NCBI RefSeq assembly: GCF_041956535.1
Contig: NW_027192207.1
Coordinates: 64,810 to 128,809, forward strand
DNA length: 64,000 nucleotides
Direction: 5' to 3'
Origin: Calcarisporiella thermophila CBS 279.70
Taxonomy: Eukaryota; Calcarisporiellomycota
Part shown: one piece after another, positions 1 to 9,218 of the stretch
Position numbering within the stretch: the stretch's first letter is position 1
Layout of the letters: each line of letters starts with the position of its first letter
Notes under the pieces: generated by a model
Seen by the model: only the letters and a program-made list of their open reading frames with translations
The model's database searches: none
Told to the model about the DNA's origin: nothing
Made by a program: the position numbers and the translations under genes

Positions 1-60
1 CAAATGGGTTATGTTGGAGGAATGGGGTAGGAGAGAGGGTTTGAGGATTAGGACACTTAC

Positions 61-321
61 CATGGCAAGGACTAACACAATGGAGAGGGCATTTGCCACC
101 TGTCTGAGAAGCACCTTGTACCACTTCACCCCACCTTGACCCTTGAGCTCATTATACCCATACTTCTCAAGGCGACGTTGGGCTTCTTCTGTTGAAAGTC
201 CATCTTCAAGGTTAACATTGAAGTTCTCGACGATTCTGTTTATATCCCAGGTGTGATAAGGAGTAGTTGGTTTGCTGTCTTTGACGGAAACTGCACTTTT
301 GTCTTGAGCTTTCCTATACAT
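61..321 (-). CDS. P-type cation-transporting ATPase, first exon only (partial)
   Basis: An 87-codon 5' exon. It starts at the ATG complementary to 319-321 and ends at a GTAAGT donor (60-55). No acceptor follows before the window edge, so the rest of the gene is outside. The translation has the N-terminal cation-ATPase domain: residues 43-59 read STEEAQRRLEKYGYNEL, followed by WYKVLLRQVANALSIVLVL, the start of TM1. This spacing (GLS-EEA-RL-YG-NEL then a long first helix) is typical of fungal type IID Na+/K+ efflux ATPases (ENA family) and related Ca2+ or H+/K+ pumps. The ENA assignment is inferred from the N-terminus only; the phosphorylated DKTG site is not in view. Confidence 0.75.
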
Positions 322-1213
322 ACCACATGCAATGGAAAAAAAAAAAAAATTGAGAGAGAGAAAGTGGAGGAAAGATAGTTACTTTTTGGAGTTTAACTAT
401 GGCAAACAGCGTTAATATAAGAAAGCTGTAAAGTTTAATCAATTATTGACATTTTGGGTTGCGCCGCCGGAGTGGAAAGCCCTTCTTTGATAGAATTCTG
501 TTTCGAACCCACAACAAAAGACCGGCGGTGATTGGAGGAGGGCAACAGTGCCCCAGAAATAAGTGTTCGTTTTAGAATGGATTGTATCATGGGAGGACCT
601 CGCCATTTGTCCGCTCTGACATTACAATAAAATATAGAATTGTCGTAATAAGTGCAAAACGCTTCCTTCCCAAACCGCCTCCAAAATCAGAGCGCTTCTT
701 CCACTTCTTCAGTACCCACGTGGTCTGGAGCTTAGCGCCGTCACAAATGGGTGACATCGTCCCCGGCACTGACTTGGTGATGCTATGCAAAGCACGGCTG
801 GGTTGTTTGATTCTTGCCGTTGAATGGGCTCGTGGTACTGCAACTGCGGACCCGAACCGCCACCCTTCCATGCTCTCTAGACTGCACGCTTGACTTTAGC
901 CGAAGTAGTTACGGTTTGTTGTGAAACTTCTCACGTTTCTTTTTATAAGAAGCTTCCTTCCAAATAGAAATTTTGACCATTCCAGTCCGATTCAGATCGA
1001 TCCAGTAAGACCTCAATGCTGCTCTCACCTGTTTCCAAATAGAACTATCCGGATTTAAGCGGTGTTTTATATACCACTTGCTTATATTCATTTTTATATA
1101 GAAGGATAGGGCCCTGAGCTCTCCCCAATGCATTGTACCTAGTGGCAACCAGGAAGCAATGGTAGTTTGCAGTGATATATAAAAACAAAATGAGATATGC
1201 CGGTTTTTATTAT
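322..1213. other. Intergenic, no gene seen
   Basis: This stretch lies between the ATPase start and the first isochorismatase-like gene. Short ORFs occur on both strands around 587-893, but they mirror each other and have no recognisable domain. The part from about 1030 to 1160 resembles about 2500-2660, the 3' flank of the second hydrolase copy. It is therefore part of the tandem duplication rather than unique sequence. Confidence 0.5.
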
Positions 1214-1777
1214 TTAAACTACAAGCTTTAATACTTCCTCGGTCGTCACAATCGTGGCAAATTCATCTTTCAAAATCGCTAGCTCCATCTCATGTAACGT
1301 GGTCGGGTCAAAGATTTCACCCGAGTCCCCTTCTCGAGCAAAAGTGGCACTCGCATCCGCAACTACATATGCTTTATACCCCTTATCTCCAGCCACCCTT
1401 GCAGTGGTTGAGACGCAGTGATTTGTCGTCAACCCCGTAATAACCAGCTCTTGGATATTTTGTGCACGCAGCCTTTCCTCGAGATCGGTCGTGAAGAATG
1501 CACAGTTGACGGTTTTCTTCAGCACGGGCTCGCCTTCTAGTGGTTTCACCTCATCCTTAAGTTCATGCCCTGGTTTAGAAGGATGCAAAGGGGATGCTAA
1601 ACGCGTAGAAGCATGCTGAATGTGAAAGATGGGATATTTTTTGGCTCGAAAATGCTCAAGGATACGAGATATTTGAGCCTCAGCTTGTGGATTGTTTCGC
1701 TCACCTCCCCAATAAACATGGTCGGTGAATCCTTTTTGGACGTCAATAATAATAAGTGCAATGTTGGGTGTAGTCAT
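1214..1777 (-). CDS. Isochorismatase-like cysteine hydrolase, copy A
   Basis: Single-exon gene of 187 aa, counted from the ATG complementary to 1775-1777. The reading frame extends 41 codons upstream, but the extension has no counterpart in copy B, so the shorter start is chosen. Isochorismatase-superfamily features are clear: catalytic Asp in IIIDVQKGF near residue 12, Lys in LKKTVN, and the nucleophilic Cys in GLTTNHCVST, preceded by the usual cis-peptide region. The family hydrolyses amides or vinyl ethers (nicotinamidase, isochorismatase, N-carbamoyl hydrolases). The substrate cannot be read from the sequence. It shares roughly three quarters of its residues with copy B at 2716-3279 in the same orientation, a recent tandem duplicate. 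There is no signal peptide, so a cytosolic enzyme is expected. Confidence 0.88.
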   Translation of the reverse strand: MTTPNIALIIIDVQKGFTDHVYWGGERNNPQAEAQISRILEHFRAKKYPIFHIQHASTRLASPLHPSKPGHELKDEVKPLEGEPVLKKTVNCAFFTTDLEERLRAQNIQELVITGLTTNHCVSTTARVAGDKGYKAYVVADASATFAREGDSGEIFDPTTLHEMELAILKDEFATIVTTEEVLKLVV

Positions 1778-2715
1778 GTTTCTGGCTGGTATCTGGTGCA
1801 GAGTTGCTAATCTTTCACTTGGAGTGATGAGTGGAATACTAAATTTCGAAGCTGATTTCACCTTTGAATATATAGCATATGTTATCTTGTCTGCCTGCAA
1901 GCCTGGGTACCTTTTGACTAGAGAACTAAAAAGATTGAGTCATTCATAAACTACGTGTAATTTAACTGATTTGGGTGGAATTTAAGTCCCGCATACATGC
2001 TATCTATCAATGCAGTTATCTATTTTTCAAAAAGATAGCAAAACGGCTGCATCATTCTCGACTCTTGAAGGCTATATATAGTGATATTTCCTATCTGAGG
2101 GTCATATGTCTTAAGCTTCAACGTAAAACCCAACCGTAATATTACTCGAGTAGCATACTCAATTTGGATCAACTTTGCATCATAATTGCTACAATCGTAA
2201 TTAACCGTAGATTGATTTCTCAATTTGATGAGGGGTATATTATGAATGAAGTTCACTCTTAAGTTCAATTTGTTGTGGACTCCTGGTTTCTTTGATAAAT
2301 ATAATTCAATGCATTTTATATATTCGCCGTACCTCATTCAGGTACACAATCTACTGCACTTTTTCTGATGTTATAGTAGAACTATATGAAAGTTTTCTCA
2401 CGCTCTGGTTTTAACCAGAGGTGGAAATTTTTCCATTAAGAAATTTGCTCTTAATCAAACCAATTCGAGTCGAGCCTCCATGCTTTACTGTAGTTTTTAC
2501 CAGCTTTTGAAAGGAAATATCCAGATTTAAGCAATGTATTTTGCGCTAAATGCCTCTACACAATTCCAAATAAATTAATAAAAGGGAGATATTGAGCTTT
2601 TGCCACTGCATTTCCGACAACTTTGTACCTTAGGGTAATTGAGAAGCAATGGGTTCGAAGGGTAAAGGTAGAATACAGTTAAAATTAAGATAAAAGCTAC
2701 AACAATTTTCATTCA
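1778..2715. other. Spacer between the two hydrolase copies
   Basis: AT-rich DNA with one unsupported 105-codon minus-strand ORF (2020-2337). The stretch 2500-2660 shows patchy similarity to 1030-1160, for example a gatttaagc block and the sequence GAAGCAATGG. This indicates that the duplicated unit includes the 3' flank. No other feature is supported. Confidence 0.5.
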
Positions 2716-3279
2716 TTAAACAACGAAATTTAGCACTTCTTCGGTGGTCACGATCGTAGCAAACTCTCCATTTAAATTCGAAAGCTCCATCTCATGTACA
2801 GTCGTTGCATCGTATTTTTTGCCCGAGACACCCACCCGCGCAAATGTGGCAGTAGCATCCGAAACAAGATATACTTTGAATCCCAAATTGGCACCCATTC
2901 TTGTCGTGGTCGAGACGCAGTGATTTGTCGTTAAACCCGTTATAACCAGCTCTTGGATATTTTGAGCGCGTAATCTCTCCTCAAGATCGGTTGTGATAAA
3001 TGAGGAGTTGACTGTCTTCTTAAGGATGGGCTCTCCTTCCAGTGGTTTCACCTCATCCTTAAGCTCATGTCCAGGATTAGAAGGGTGCAATGGCGAGGAA
3101 GGGGTGGTCGAAGCGTGCTGAATATGGAAAACGGGATAGTTTTTGGCACGGAAATGCTCAAGGATGCGGGATATCTGACTTTCTGCCTGCGGATTGTTAC
3201 GTTCACCTCCCCAGTGAGCCTGCTCGTCGAAACCTTTTTGAACATCAATGATAATAAGTGCAATATTTGATGCAGACAT
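2716..3279 (-). CDS. Isochorismatase-like cysteine hydrolase, copy B
   Basis: Single-exon gene, 187 aa. The catalytic triad of the isochorismatase superfamily is intact: Asp12 in IIIDVQKGF, Lys88 six residues before Phe94, and Cys121 in GLTTNHCVST. The central block from EGEP to NHCVSTT is nearly identical to copy A. The C-terminal third (about residues 125-187) and the stretch around residues 17-22 are more divergent, which suggests different substrate-pocket edges. Both copies keep the triad, so both are probably active. Copy B has an ATG at its homologous start (MSASNIA), which supports the short start chosen for copy A. Promoter elements were not resolved. The substrate is unknown; nicotinamidase is possible, but the metal-binding residues typical of that group are not obvious. 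Confidence 0.88.
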   Translation of the reverse strand: MSASNIALIIIDVQKGFDEQAHWGGERNNPQAESQISRILEHFRAKNYPVFHIQHASTTPSSPLHPSNPGHELKDEVKPLEGEPILKKTVNSSFITTDLEERLRAQNIQELVITGLTTNHCVSTTTRMGANLGFKVYLVSDATATFARVGVSGKKYDATTVHEMELSNLNGEFATIVTTEEVLNFVV

Positions 3280-3814
3280 GGTTGAAGTTATAATCGTGTA
3301 TTGGCGAGATATAGGTTGTAGGGAAGTGAACTGTTGTATATGGAATGGAGCGTATTTTTTACTAGTTATATATGAAAGAAATTCATATTTTGATTATAAA
3401 TCAAACTCAACTGTGTCTGCCACTCATTATGAGTATCTTTTGGCGTGATTGGGTGAAAAATTTTAAGCTCTTTATTTTAAGCAAGTCGGAGTGACACTTT
3501 TGATCCTATTCAAGCTTTGGAGAAATTTTCAATCTATATTAAATGTGAACATCATATAAAGCTATAATATTTGTGATAAAACAATAAAGCAAATAGGTGA
3601 TCCCAGTATTCATTCGTTTTTGACATTATTTAGGGCTATTTTACTATTAAGAGCCACAAATCCTATCCAAGCTCCACAGAGTTAAAAGACAACATGCTTA
3701 GGAGAATAAATAAAAAGTATAATTGCTTGTGACCTGCCTGAATCAGGCTGTCTCGAAGTTAACTGCGGCTGATCGAATTCATTATTGTGGTGTGGCGCAA
3801 GATTTATATAACCT
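3280..3814. other. Intergenic between divergent genes, no gene seen
   Basis: AT-rich spacer between hydrolase copy B (minus) and the pseudouridine synthase (plus). It presumably carries both promoters. No repeat or ORF is supported. Confidence 0.45.
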
Positions 3815-5580
3815 ATGCACTATTCGAGCTTCATTTTTATAAAGTTTGCCATGCTATTGTCGTGTTCTAAGAGCACGCTCATCTACCCCGTATTTCATCG
3901 TTTATCCTCACGACTCTCCCTTTATTCAACTCTAGCAGCTCTTTCTACCGACAATAATGCGGAGCCACGAAATCCGGGAGACTCAATGCGAGCGATCCGA
4001 CGTGAAGTGCGTAAGAAGGCAATAGAAGAAGACCGGCTCGAAGCGAATGATGGATTGAAAGTTGAGTACTGTTTTGAAAACAGTAGGTACAACTAAATTA
4101 GTTGCAAAAATCGCCCCTATATAATGTATTTTTATGTTCTTAAGGACTTCGAAAAATCAAGCCGTACAACTTCACCTTTGTCTCTTTTGCAAAGGTATTA
4201 GAGCGTAAAATTTAAAGTACCAGAGAATTCTCAAGCTTAGATATCACTTTCATAGGAACGCCATATTGGCCGTACACTTCCCGTCATCATGGAGCAGGAA
4301 TATCCTAATCGCTGTTCTATTGATGTTGTGGTAAGTTGCTAAGTTTCTTTTCTCGCTTTTGCAAATTCTGCGTATTGAATTAAGCTAAATTTTTTTCCAA
4401 GACAAAAGCCATTTTAGAAGGTAGAATAACAGTCAATAACCAAAAGATTAGTCCAGATTATAAATTAATGCATGGAGACCGTATAAAAACATTGCGAATT
4501 CACCGGTGTGCTTCTACCTCTTATTTTCACATATCATATAAGATGCTGATTTTGTATTTGCGTGCGACTCAGGCATGAACCTCCGGTTCCCGATACCACT
4601 ATAGAAGTATTGCATAATTCTGGCAGTGTCGCAGTGATTGATAAACCTCATGGGATACCTGTTAGTTTCGTTATCTGCTTCCATATCTTAGGAATGTCAT
4701 ACTAACCGGTGTTGGATAGGTCCACCCAAATGGATTATACACCTATAACTCAATGATGAGAATCTTGGAATTGTCGGGGAAAATTCCCACCAACATGCAT
4801 AGTAATTTTCTAAGTCTAATTAGTTTATTTGAATGAATGAGTCAATGACACTCTATTGCCTGCACTTTAGTACTAAACCGTCTCGATGGACCTGCATCAG
4901 GGATTATTATCCTTGCTGATGATGTTGCACAGCATCCAATGCAGCGCGCAATGTGTCGCCGTGAACTTTATAAGGAATATCTTGCAGTGGTGGATGGGAA
5001 ATTTCCCACCGAGTCGGTGGAGTGTACCGCCCCCATTTTAATGTTGAAACGGTTACCACTAGAGATTCGAATTGACCCCAATGGGAAACCAAGTCGTACA
5101 GTTTTCAGGAGAGTGCGCTATAACCCGGAGGATAATACCAGTCTGGTACAATGTGAGTTAATGTGATATTTAAATTTTCGTCTTTTATAATAATTAATAT
5201 TTTTTTTAGGCATATTACACACAGGCAGAACACACCAGATTCGTATTCATCTCGCCCATCTTCAATTCCCTATCACCAATGACAGGCTGTATAATCCCAA
5301 ATTTTCTGGCTCTCCCCAGGTCCCTCTCTTTCTTCTTCAACAACAGCGCCAACAGAAAAATCAATCCTCCCATATCGACAACCTCGCAAACCGCCTTGGA
5401 CCTCCTTCCCACTCAACCCTCTACACTCCAATATTCCCTGACAAGGATACTCCGTGTTTAGCATGTGAACAACCTCCTCCAGATCCAACGGTAGAGGACC
5501 TAACTATTTTCTTGAAGGCAGTACTATATCGCGGACAAAATTGGGAATACAAGGCAGAGTGGCCCCTCTGGGCTCTCTAA
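3815..5580 (+). CDS. RluA-family RNA pseudouridine synthase (Rib2/Pus9/RPUSD2 type)
   Basis: Eight exons close in frame: 3815-4082, 4145-4194, 4256-4330, 4402-4505, 4573-4660, 4720-4801, 4871-5152, 5210-5580 (439 aa). The order of motifs follows the eukaryotic RluA branch: LRKIKPYNFTFVSFAK, an S4-like segment with AILEGRITVN, VAVIDKPHGIPVHPNG, the catalytic loop NRLDGPASGI with the essential Asp, then HTGRTHQIRIHLAHLQFPI. The C-terminus CLACEQPPPDP followed by WEYKAEWPLWAL matches the Rib2/Pus9/RPUSD2 group, which makes pseudouridine in tRNA (for example position 32) or mRNA. The canonical HRLDR-TSG loop is changed to NRLDG-ASG, but the Asp remains. The N-terminus is basic and hydroxylated, possibly a mitochondrial presequence; a second Met at 3851 could be the start of a second form. 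Confidence 0.87.
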
Positions 5581-6672
5581 TGCAACGATTGTTTATTTTT
5601 GTATTAGATGACTAATAAAAACTGTACAGAGTTTATATTTATATTGGCTAGCCTCTTTGTGTTCACTCAAAAATAGAAAACATTCTAATGCTATATTAGT
5701 CGCCGATGAAAGCTACTTGGTTGAATCGTGTTGGATGTAAGCACTAAAATGAAGGGCTTGGTTTAGGTTGCCAATTAAGATATTCGTGCTTTGCCAATTT
5801 CAATAATCACCACTATCTTTTCAGAATACTGCCTTTGGTTAATCCCAAATCATTGGTTTCGACAACTGTTACAAAAGGCCCTGATGAAAATTTAACTCTA
5901 GATATTGGAGTATGATTGGGGCTGAATCCTAGCTTTAATCTTATCAAAATTAACCAAAAATTGATTCCTTTATATTCAAGTAATAACCTCAAGTAACAAC
6001 TAAAAAAAATTGATGCTTCCGCAATTTTACATAATTGCCTATAAATGTTTATTTAAGAAATATCATCCACTTATGGTTTTTCGCTTAATTTTCCACTAAT
6101 AACAGCCTAAGTTATTTGGTCAATGCATAGCTAAGCCTGACACCTTGCTAACATTCGTTTTAAAATAACGCAATCTCTTTTAATTGATATTTCGTTAAGC
6201 AGTCCCTCAGATTCCGAGGGTATTTAGATTTAATGTCGTTTTGCCGACTAGAAACCTGGCTAAAGAATGCCGATGTGTAGCAAGCTTGTTAAATCTCGAA
6301 TGAAATCATAGTACCTTAATAGAAAAATATTGGCATTAGGATGGCCCTTTTGTAATAATATAGTGAAGGTTGGATTTAGAATAAAAATGTCATTATCACA
6401 AAATATTATAGATGTGATAGACCCACCATATTACTGAAGTACTCAGCTGAAAACTTTGCCTTTTTAAAGATAGAGATCCTGATATCTGAAAACACTCATA
6501 AGCCGTTTTGCATTTAGTAAGGAAAGTCCTTTGTTTGGGCCTGGCACATGCTAAATTAGCTGAGAATTGAGATTCAGACATAAAAATAAGTCACACTTCT
6601 CATACCTTGGCCACCTCCCTACACGGCTGTAATTGCTATTCCTTCTCTCCTACTTAGTGCTACAAGTACAAT
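5581..6672. other. Long AT-rich intergenic region
   Basis: About 1.1 kb without a supported ORF. It holds the 3' end of the pseudouridine synthase gene and the promoter of the 7TM receptor. I see no repeat structure or RNA gene in it. Confidence 0.45.
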
Positions 6673-7796
6673 ATGAGCTCTGTGAATAATCACAATAGCA
6701 CATCGGAGTCAGCGAAGATTAACGTTTACGCTGTTCAAGATCAATACAACTGGTTACACGTATCATCCATAGTATGTGCTGTTGCCATGATGGCAATAGT
6801 CGGTTATCTTCGGTGCAAGCAGCCTGCCATCACGAATACAATATCACTCAAACTTTCTCTCTGGATCGGACTTGTCGACGTATTATCTCGAGTAACGATT
6901 CATTTGCAATCTCCTCCGAGATGTGATGTTATAAACCCCTTGTTTTCTGACTTTGTAGGTAAATTTTTTGATCCGTGTTAATCCTTCTGTAATGAACATT
7001 ATCGTCAATTCTATACCTTGGTCTCCTCGCCTCTTCGCATACACGAGCTATTGTTTTACGATGTGGTTTGCTTTTCTTAGCACCACAATTGCATTCGATC
7101 TACACCTATCCTTTCTCTGCCTCCGCAAGAATTTAAAATCGATTCAGCGATTGTACTGTCCCGTTGCAACACTGGCCAGCTTTTCGCTAGCACTTCCCTT
7201 CCCTTTCGTCGGTGATATATATTGGGATACAGAAATTGTAAAAAAAAATATTCAGATGCTGGCGCTTCTCCTCGGAATATTGATGAAGCAATTACATTTT
7301 TTATTTGTAGGAAAATATTTACATATCTTTGGATCTCGCACCGGCCCTTGCGCTTGAAATTTTATGTTTTAATCTCTGGATGATATCCGCAATTTTGTAC
7401 TCTTTTACCATCATTATTTTAGTAATCTTTCATGTTTACAAATCCTTGCGCGTTATCCGCGAAAACGTCGGGTCTATGTCCACGGAGGTGCAAGACAGAG
7501 AGCGACGATTTACTTACTCAGTATTGCGTGTTCTTCTCTATCCCACCGTACTTGTTATATGCTGTCCGGCGAATATCATACTCGATTGGATTTTCTTTCT
7601 GAAGCAAGAGCAAACATCTTTGAGCATAGTAATAATGCGTGCCGATTCAATAACAACTGGATTGCAAGGGGTCCTAAATTTTCTAGTATTCCTTCTCAAC
7701 CCTGCTGTCGTAAGGGCCCTCTCGCGTTACAAGATTTTCAGTGTCTTGAGAAGCAACGCATCATCCGCTATCGACATAGAAGACCGACCACAATAA
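6673..7796 (+). CDS. Seven-transmembrane, class-A-like G-protein-coupled receptor
   Basis: Three exons join in frame: 6673-6891, 6959-7237, 7311-7796 (327 aa). The introns are 67 and 73 nt, both phase 0; the first ends in a strong pyrimidine tract and TTTGTAG. Seven hydrophobic helices are visible: TM1 near WLHVSSIVCAVAMMAIVGYL, TM2 near LWIGLVDVLSR, TM3 in YCFTMWFAFLSTTIAFDL, TM4 in the ATLASFSLALPFPFVG stretch, TM5 around LWMISAILYSFTIIILVIF, TM6 around LYPTVLVICCPANIILDW, and TM7 with NFLVFLLNPAVV. The TM7 asparagine-proline pair resembles the NPxxY motif of rhodopsin-like receptors. An N-glycosylation-prone amino terminus (NNHNST) precedes TM1. Ligand and G-protein partner are unknown. 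It differs from the fungal pheromone (Ste2/Ste3) and Git3 families as I know them. Confidence 0.75.
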
Positions 7797-8376
7797 CTTG
7801 ATTGCGGGGGAGGAGTAACACGATGGATTGCAGCGAACCCCAAAATTGCATTAAAGGCAATGCTGCTAGTACCTGTTTTGTAAAAAGGCTATTGTAAAAT
7901 AGGGAAATTTCGGGTTAACGTTTACGGCATCATATTAAGGAATTGTGAAATATTTCTTTACTTCTGATATTCGATCAAAATTTCCTCAGATTTTCTTAAC
8001 TTTCCTTGATTTTTTATGTATTAACCTCTAGAAGTAGTTCGTTTTAACTAATAAAACCGTCTCATCATCATGAAGCATGGACTGCTGACATAGTCCACAT
8101 TCTATTTATTTTATTGTCCGATTATGTTCTTTAATTTCTTTTAAATAAATTTAGCGATTTGTTTTCTGATCTTTTCTCCTACTACTCTTTATTATTATTA
8201 TTATTTTATTATAGGATACCAAAAGTCGCTAAATATTTCTATAACGTATGGATTAATTTGGAAGTATTAAAATACAAAAAGTAAAGGGTTTTAGTAATAT
8301 CCGGCAGATCCAACAGCTACGTAAACAAAAAATAAAATACAATTCACAACGCTACCCATGCCTAACTATAGCTGCG
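7797..8376. other. AT-rich intergenic with a short ATT/TTA microsatellite
   Basis: Contains a run of ATT repeats near 8188-8205. No ORF of interest is seen. It lies 3' of both the receptor gene and the small minus-strand membrane ORF. Confidence 0.45.
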
Positions 8377-8670
8377 TTACAAGTGTTTCGCACCTAGGCC
8401 ACAGCTCCCAAACCACCAAGATGCTGAGAAACACAAGCACATGCAGGGTGACACGCATATTTTCATCCGTTCGCGCGACACCTGGGTCCACCCGGTTTTA
8501 TTGTTGGGCAATGCCAACGCATGATACCACGCTACTATCAGATGCGCCGGAATCCACAGAATCACTGGCAGAATCCCGTATATGCGCCCTCGTTTCATGG
8601 CGAATCTAATCACCACGGCTGCTAGGCCAATACCTAATAAGCCGATAGAGACGCATTCCCATACTCCCAT
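8377..8670 (-). CDS. Small two-helix membrane protein (hypothetical)
   Basis: A 97-codon ORF when started at the ATG complementary to 8668-8670 (MGVWECVSIGLLG). It has two hydrophobic segments separated by a short basic loop: IGLLGIGLAAVVIRFAM, then ILPVILWIPAHLIVAWYHA. A Cys-rich tail follows (CVSPCMCLCF). No family is recognised. A TATAAAT-like sequence lies about 50 bp upstream. The opposite strand also has a short ORF here, so the support is length, hydrophobic pattern and a plausible promoter only. It might be a missed terminal exon of a larger gene or fortuitous. Confidence 0.35.
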   Translation of the reverse strand: MGVWECVSIGLLGIGLAAVVIRFAMKRGRIYGILPVILWIPAHLIVAWYHALALPNNKTGWTQVSRERMKICVSPCMCLCFSASWWFGSCGLGAKHL

Positions 8671-9218
8671 ACGAGTCAAGAGCTGCGTCACATACGAGAA
8701 GGATGGATATCGAGAGACAGTGCAGAAGATTTATAGAGTAAGCACCATAATTCTACAGTTTATTCGGGTTGGTGGATGGGAGTTGGAAAGGGTGCTGAGG
8801 AGGGATGGGGGCCAAAAGAAGGAATGGAGTCAAGGAATTATATTTTATTTTCATCTTTGTATCCAAGAGAGTTTGTTTAAAGCCGGGTATTCCCTCCCAT
8901 TTTCTTGACAGTCTCCTGTGGGTTCCTTAACTAGCATTTTCGAATATTGAGTGATCCTGAAGATTAAGTTTATATTTATTGTCTATTAATACTCCCGCTA
9001 AACTGCGCCTCGACCGCGATTGATTCAAATCGCGTTCCTCGCGTCAAAAATTTTTATTATATATATACTCTTTTGCAATCTCCCTTTATATATACCTAAA
9101 ATCAATTCTAACGCGTAATTAATCAAAGATTCGTTGGATTGCTTCTATTTATCGGATGTCGGACTCTAAGTCTTGAATTGGTCCTTTAATTTGAATCCAT
9201 TTACAAAGCAACTCAAAC
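8671..9218. other. Intergenic, no gene seen
   Basis: Spacer between the small membrane ORF and the exon-repeat gene. It contains a GCG/CGC-containing imperfect palindromic stretch near 9008-9040 in otherwise AT-rich DNA. No ORF is supported. Confidence 0.4.

Noticed and set aside
582-893. Overlapping 103- and 94-codon ORFs on opposite strands
   Set aside because: They mirror each other, show no domain and start at weak contexts; likely composition in an intergenic region.
1778-1900. 41-codon N-terminal extension of hydrolase copy A
   Set aside because: Absent from copy B, and the family starts just before the IIIDVQKGF block.
2020-2337. 105-codon minus-strand ORF
   Set aside because: No ATG-context or domain evidence and an odd composition. 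It lies in the duplicated spacer between hydrolase copies.
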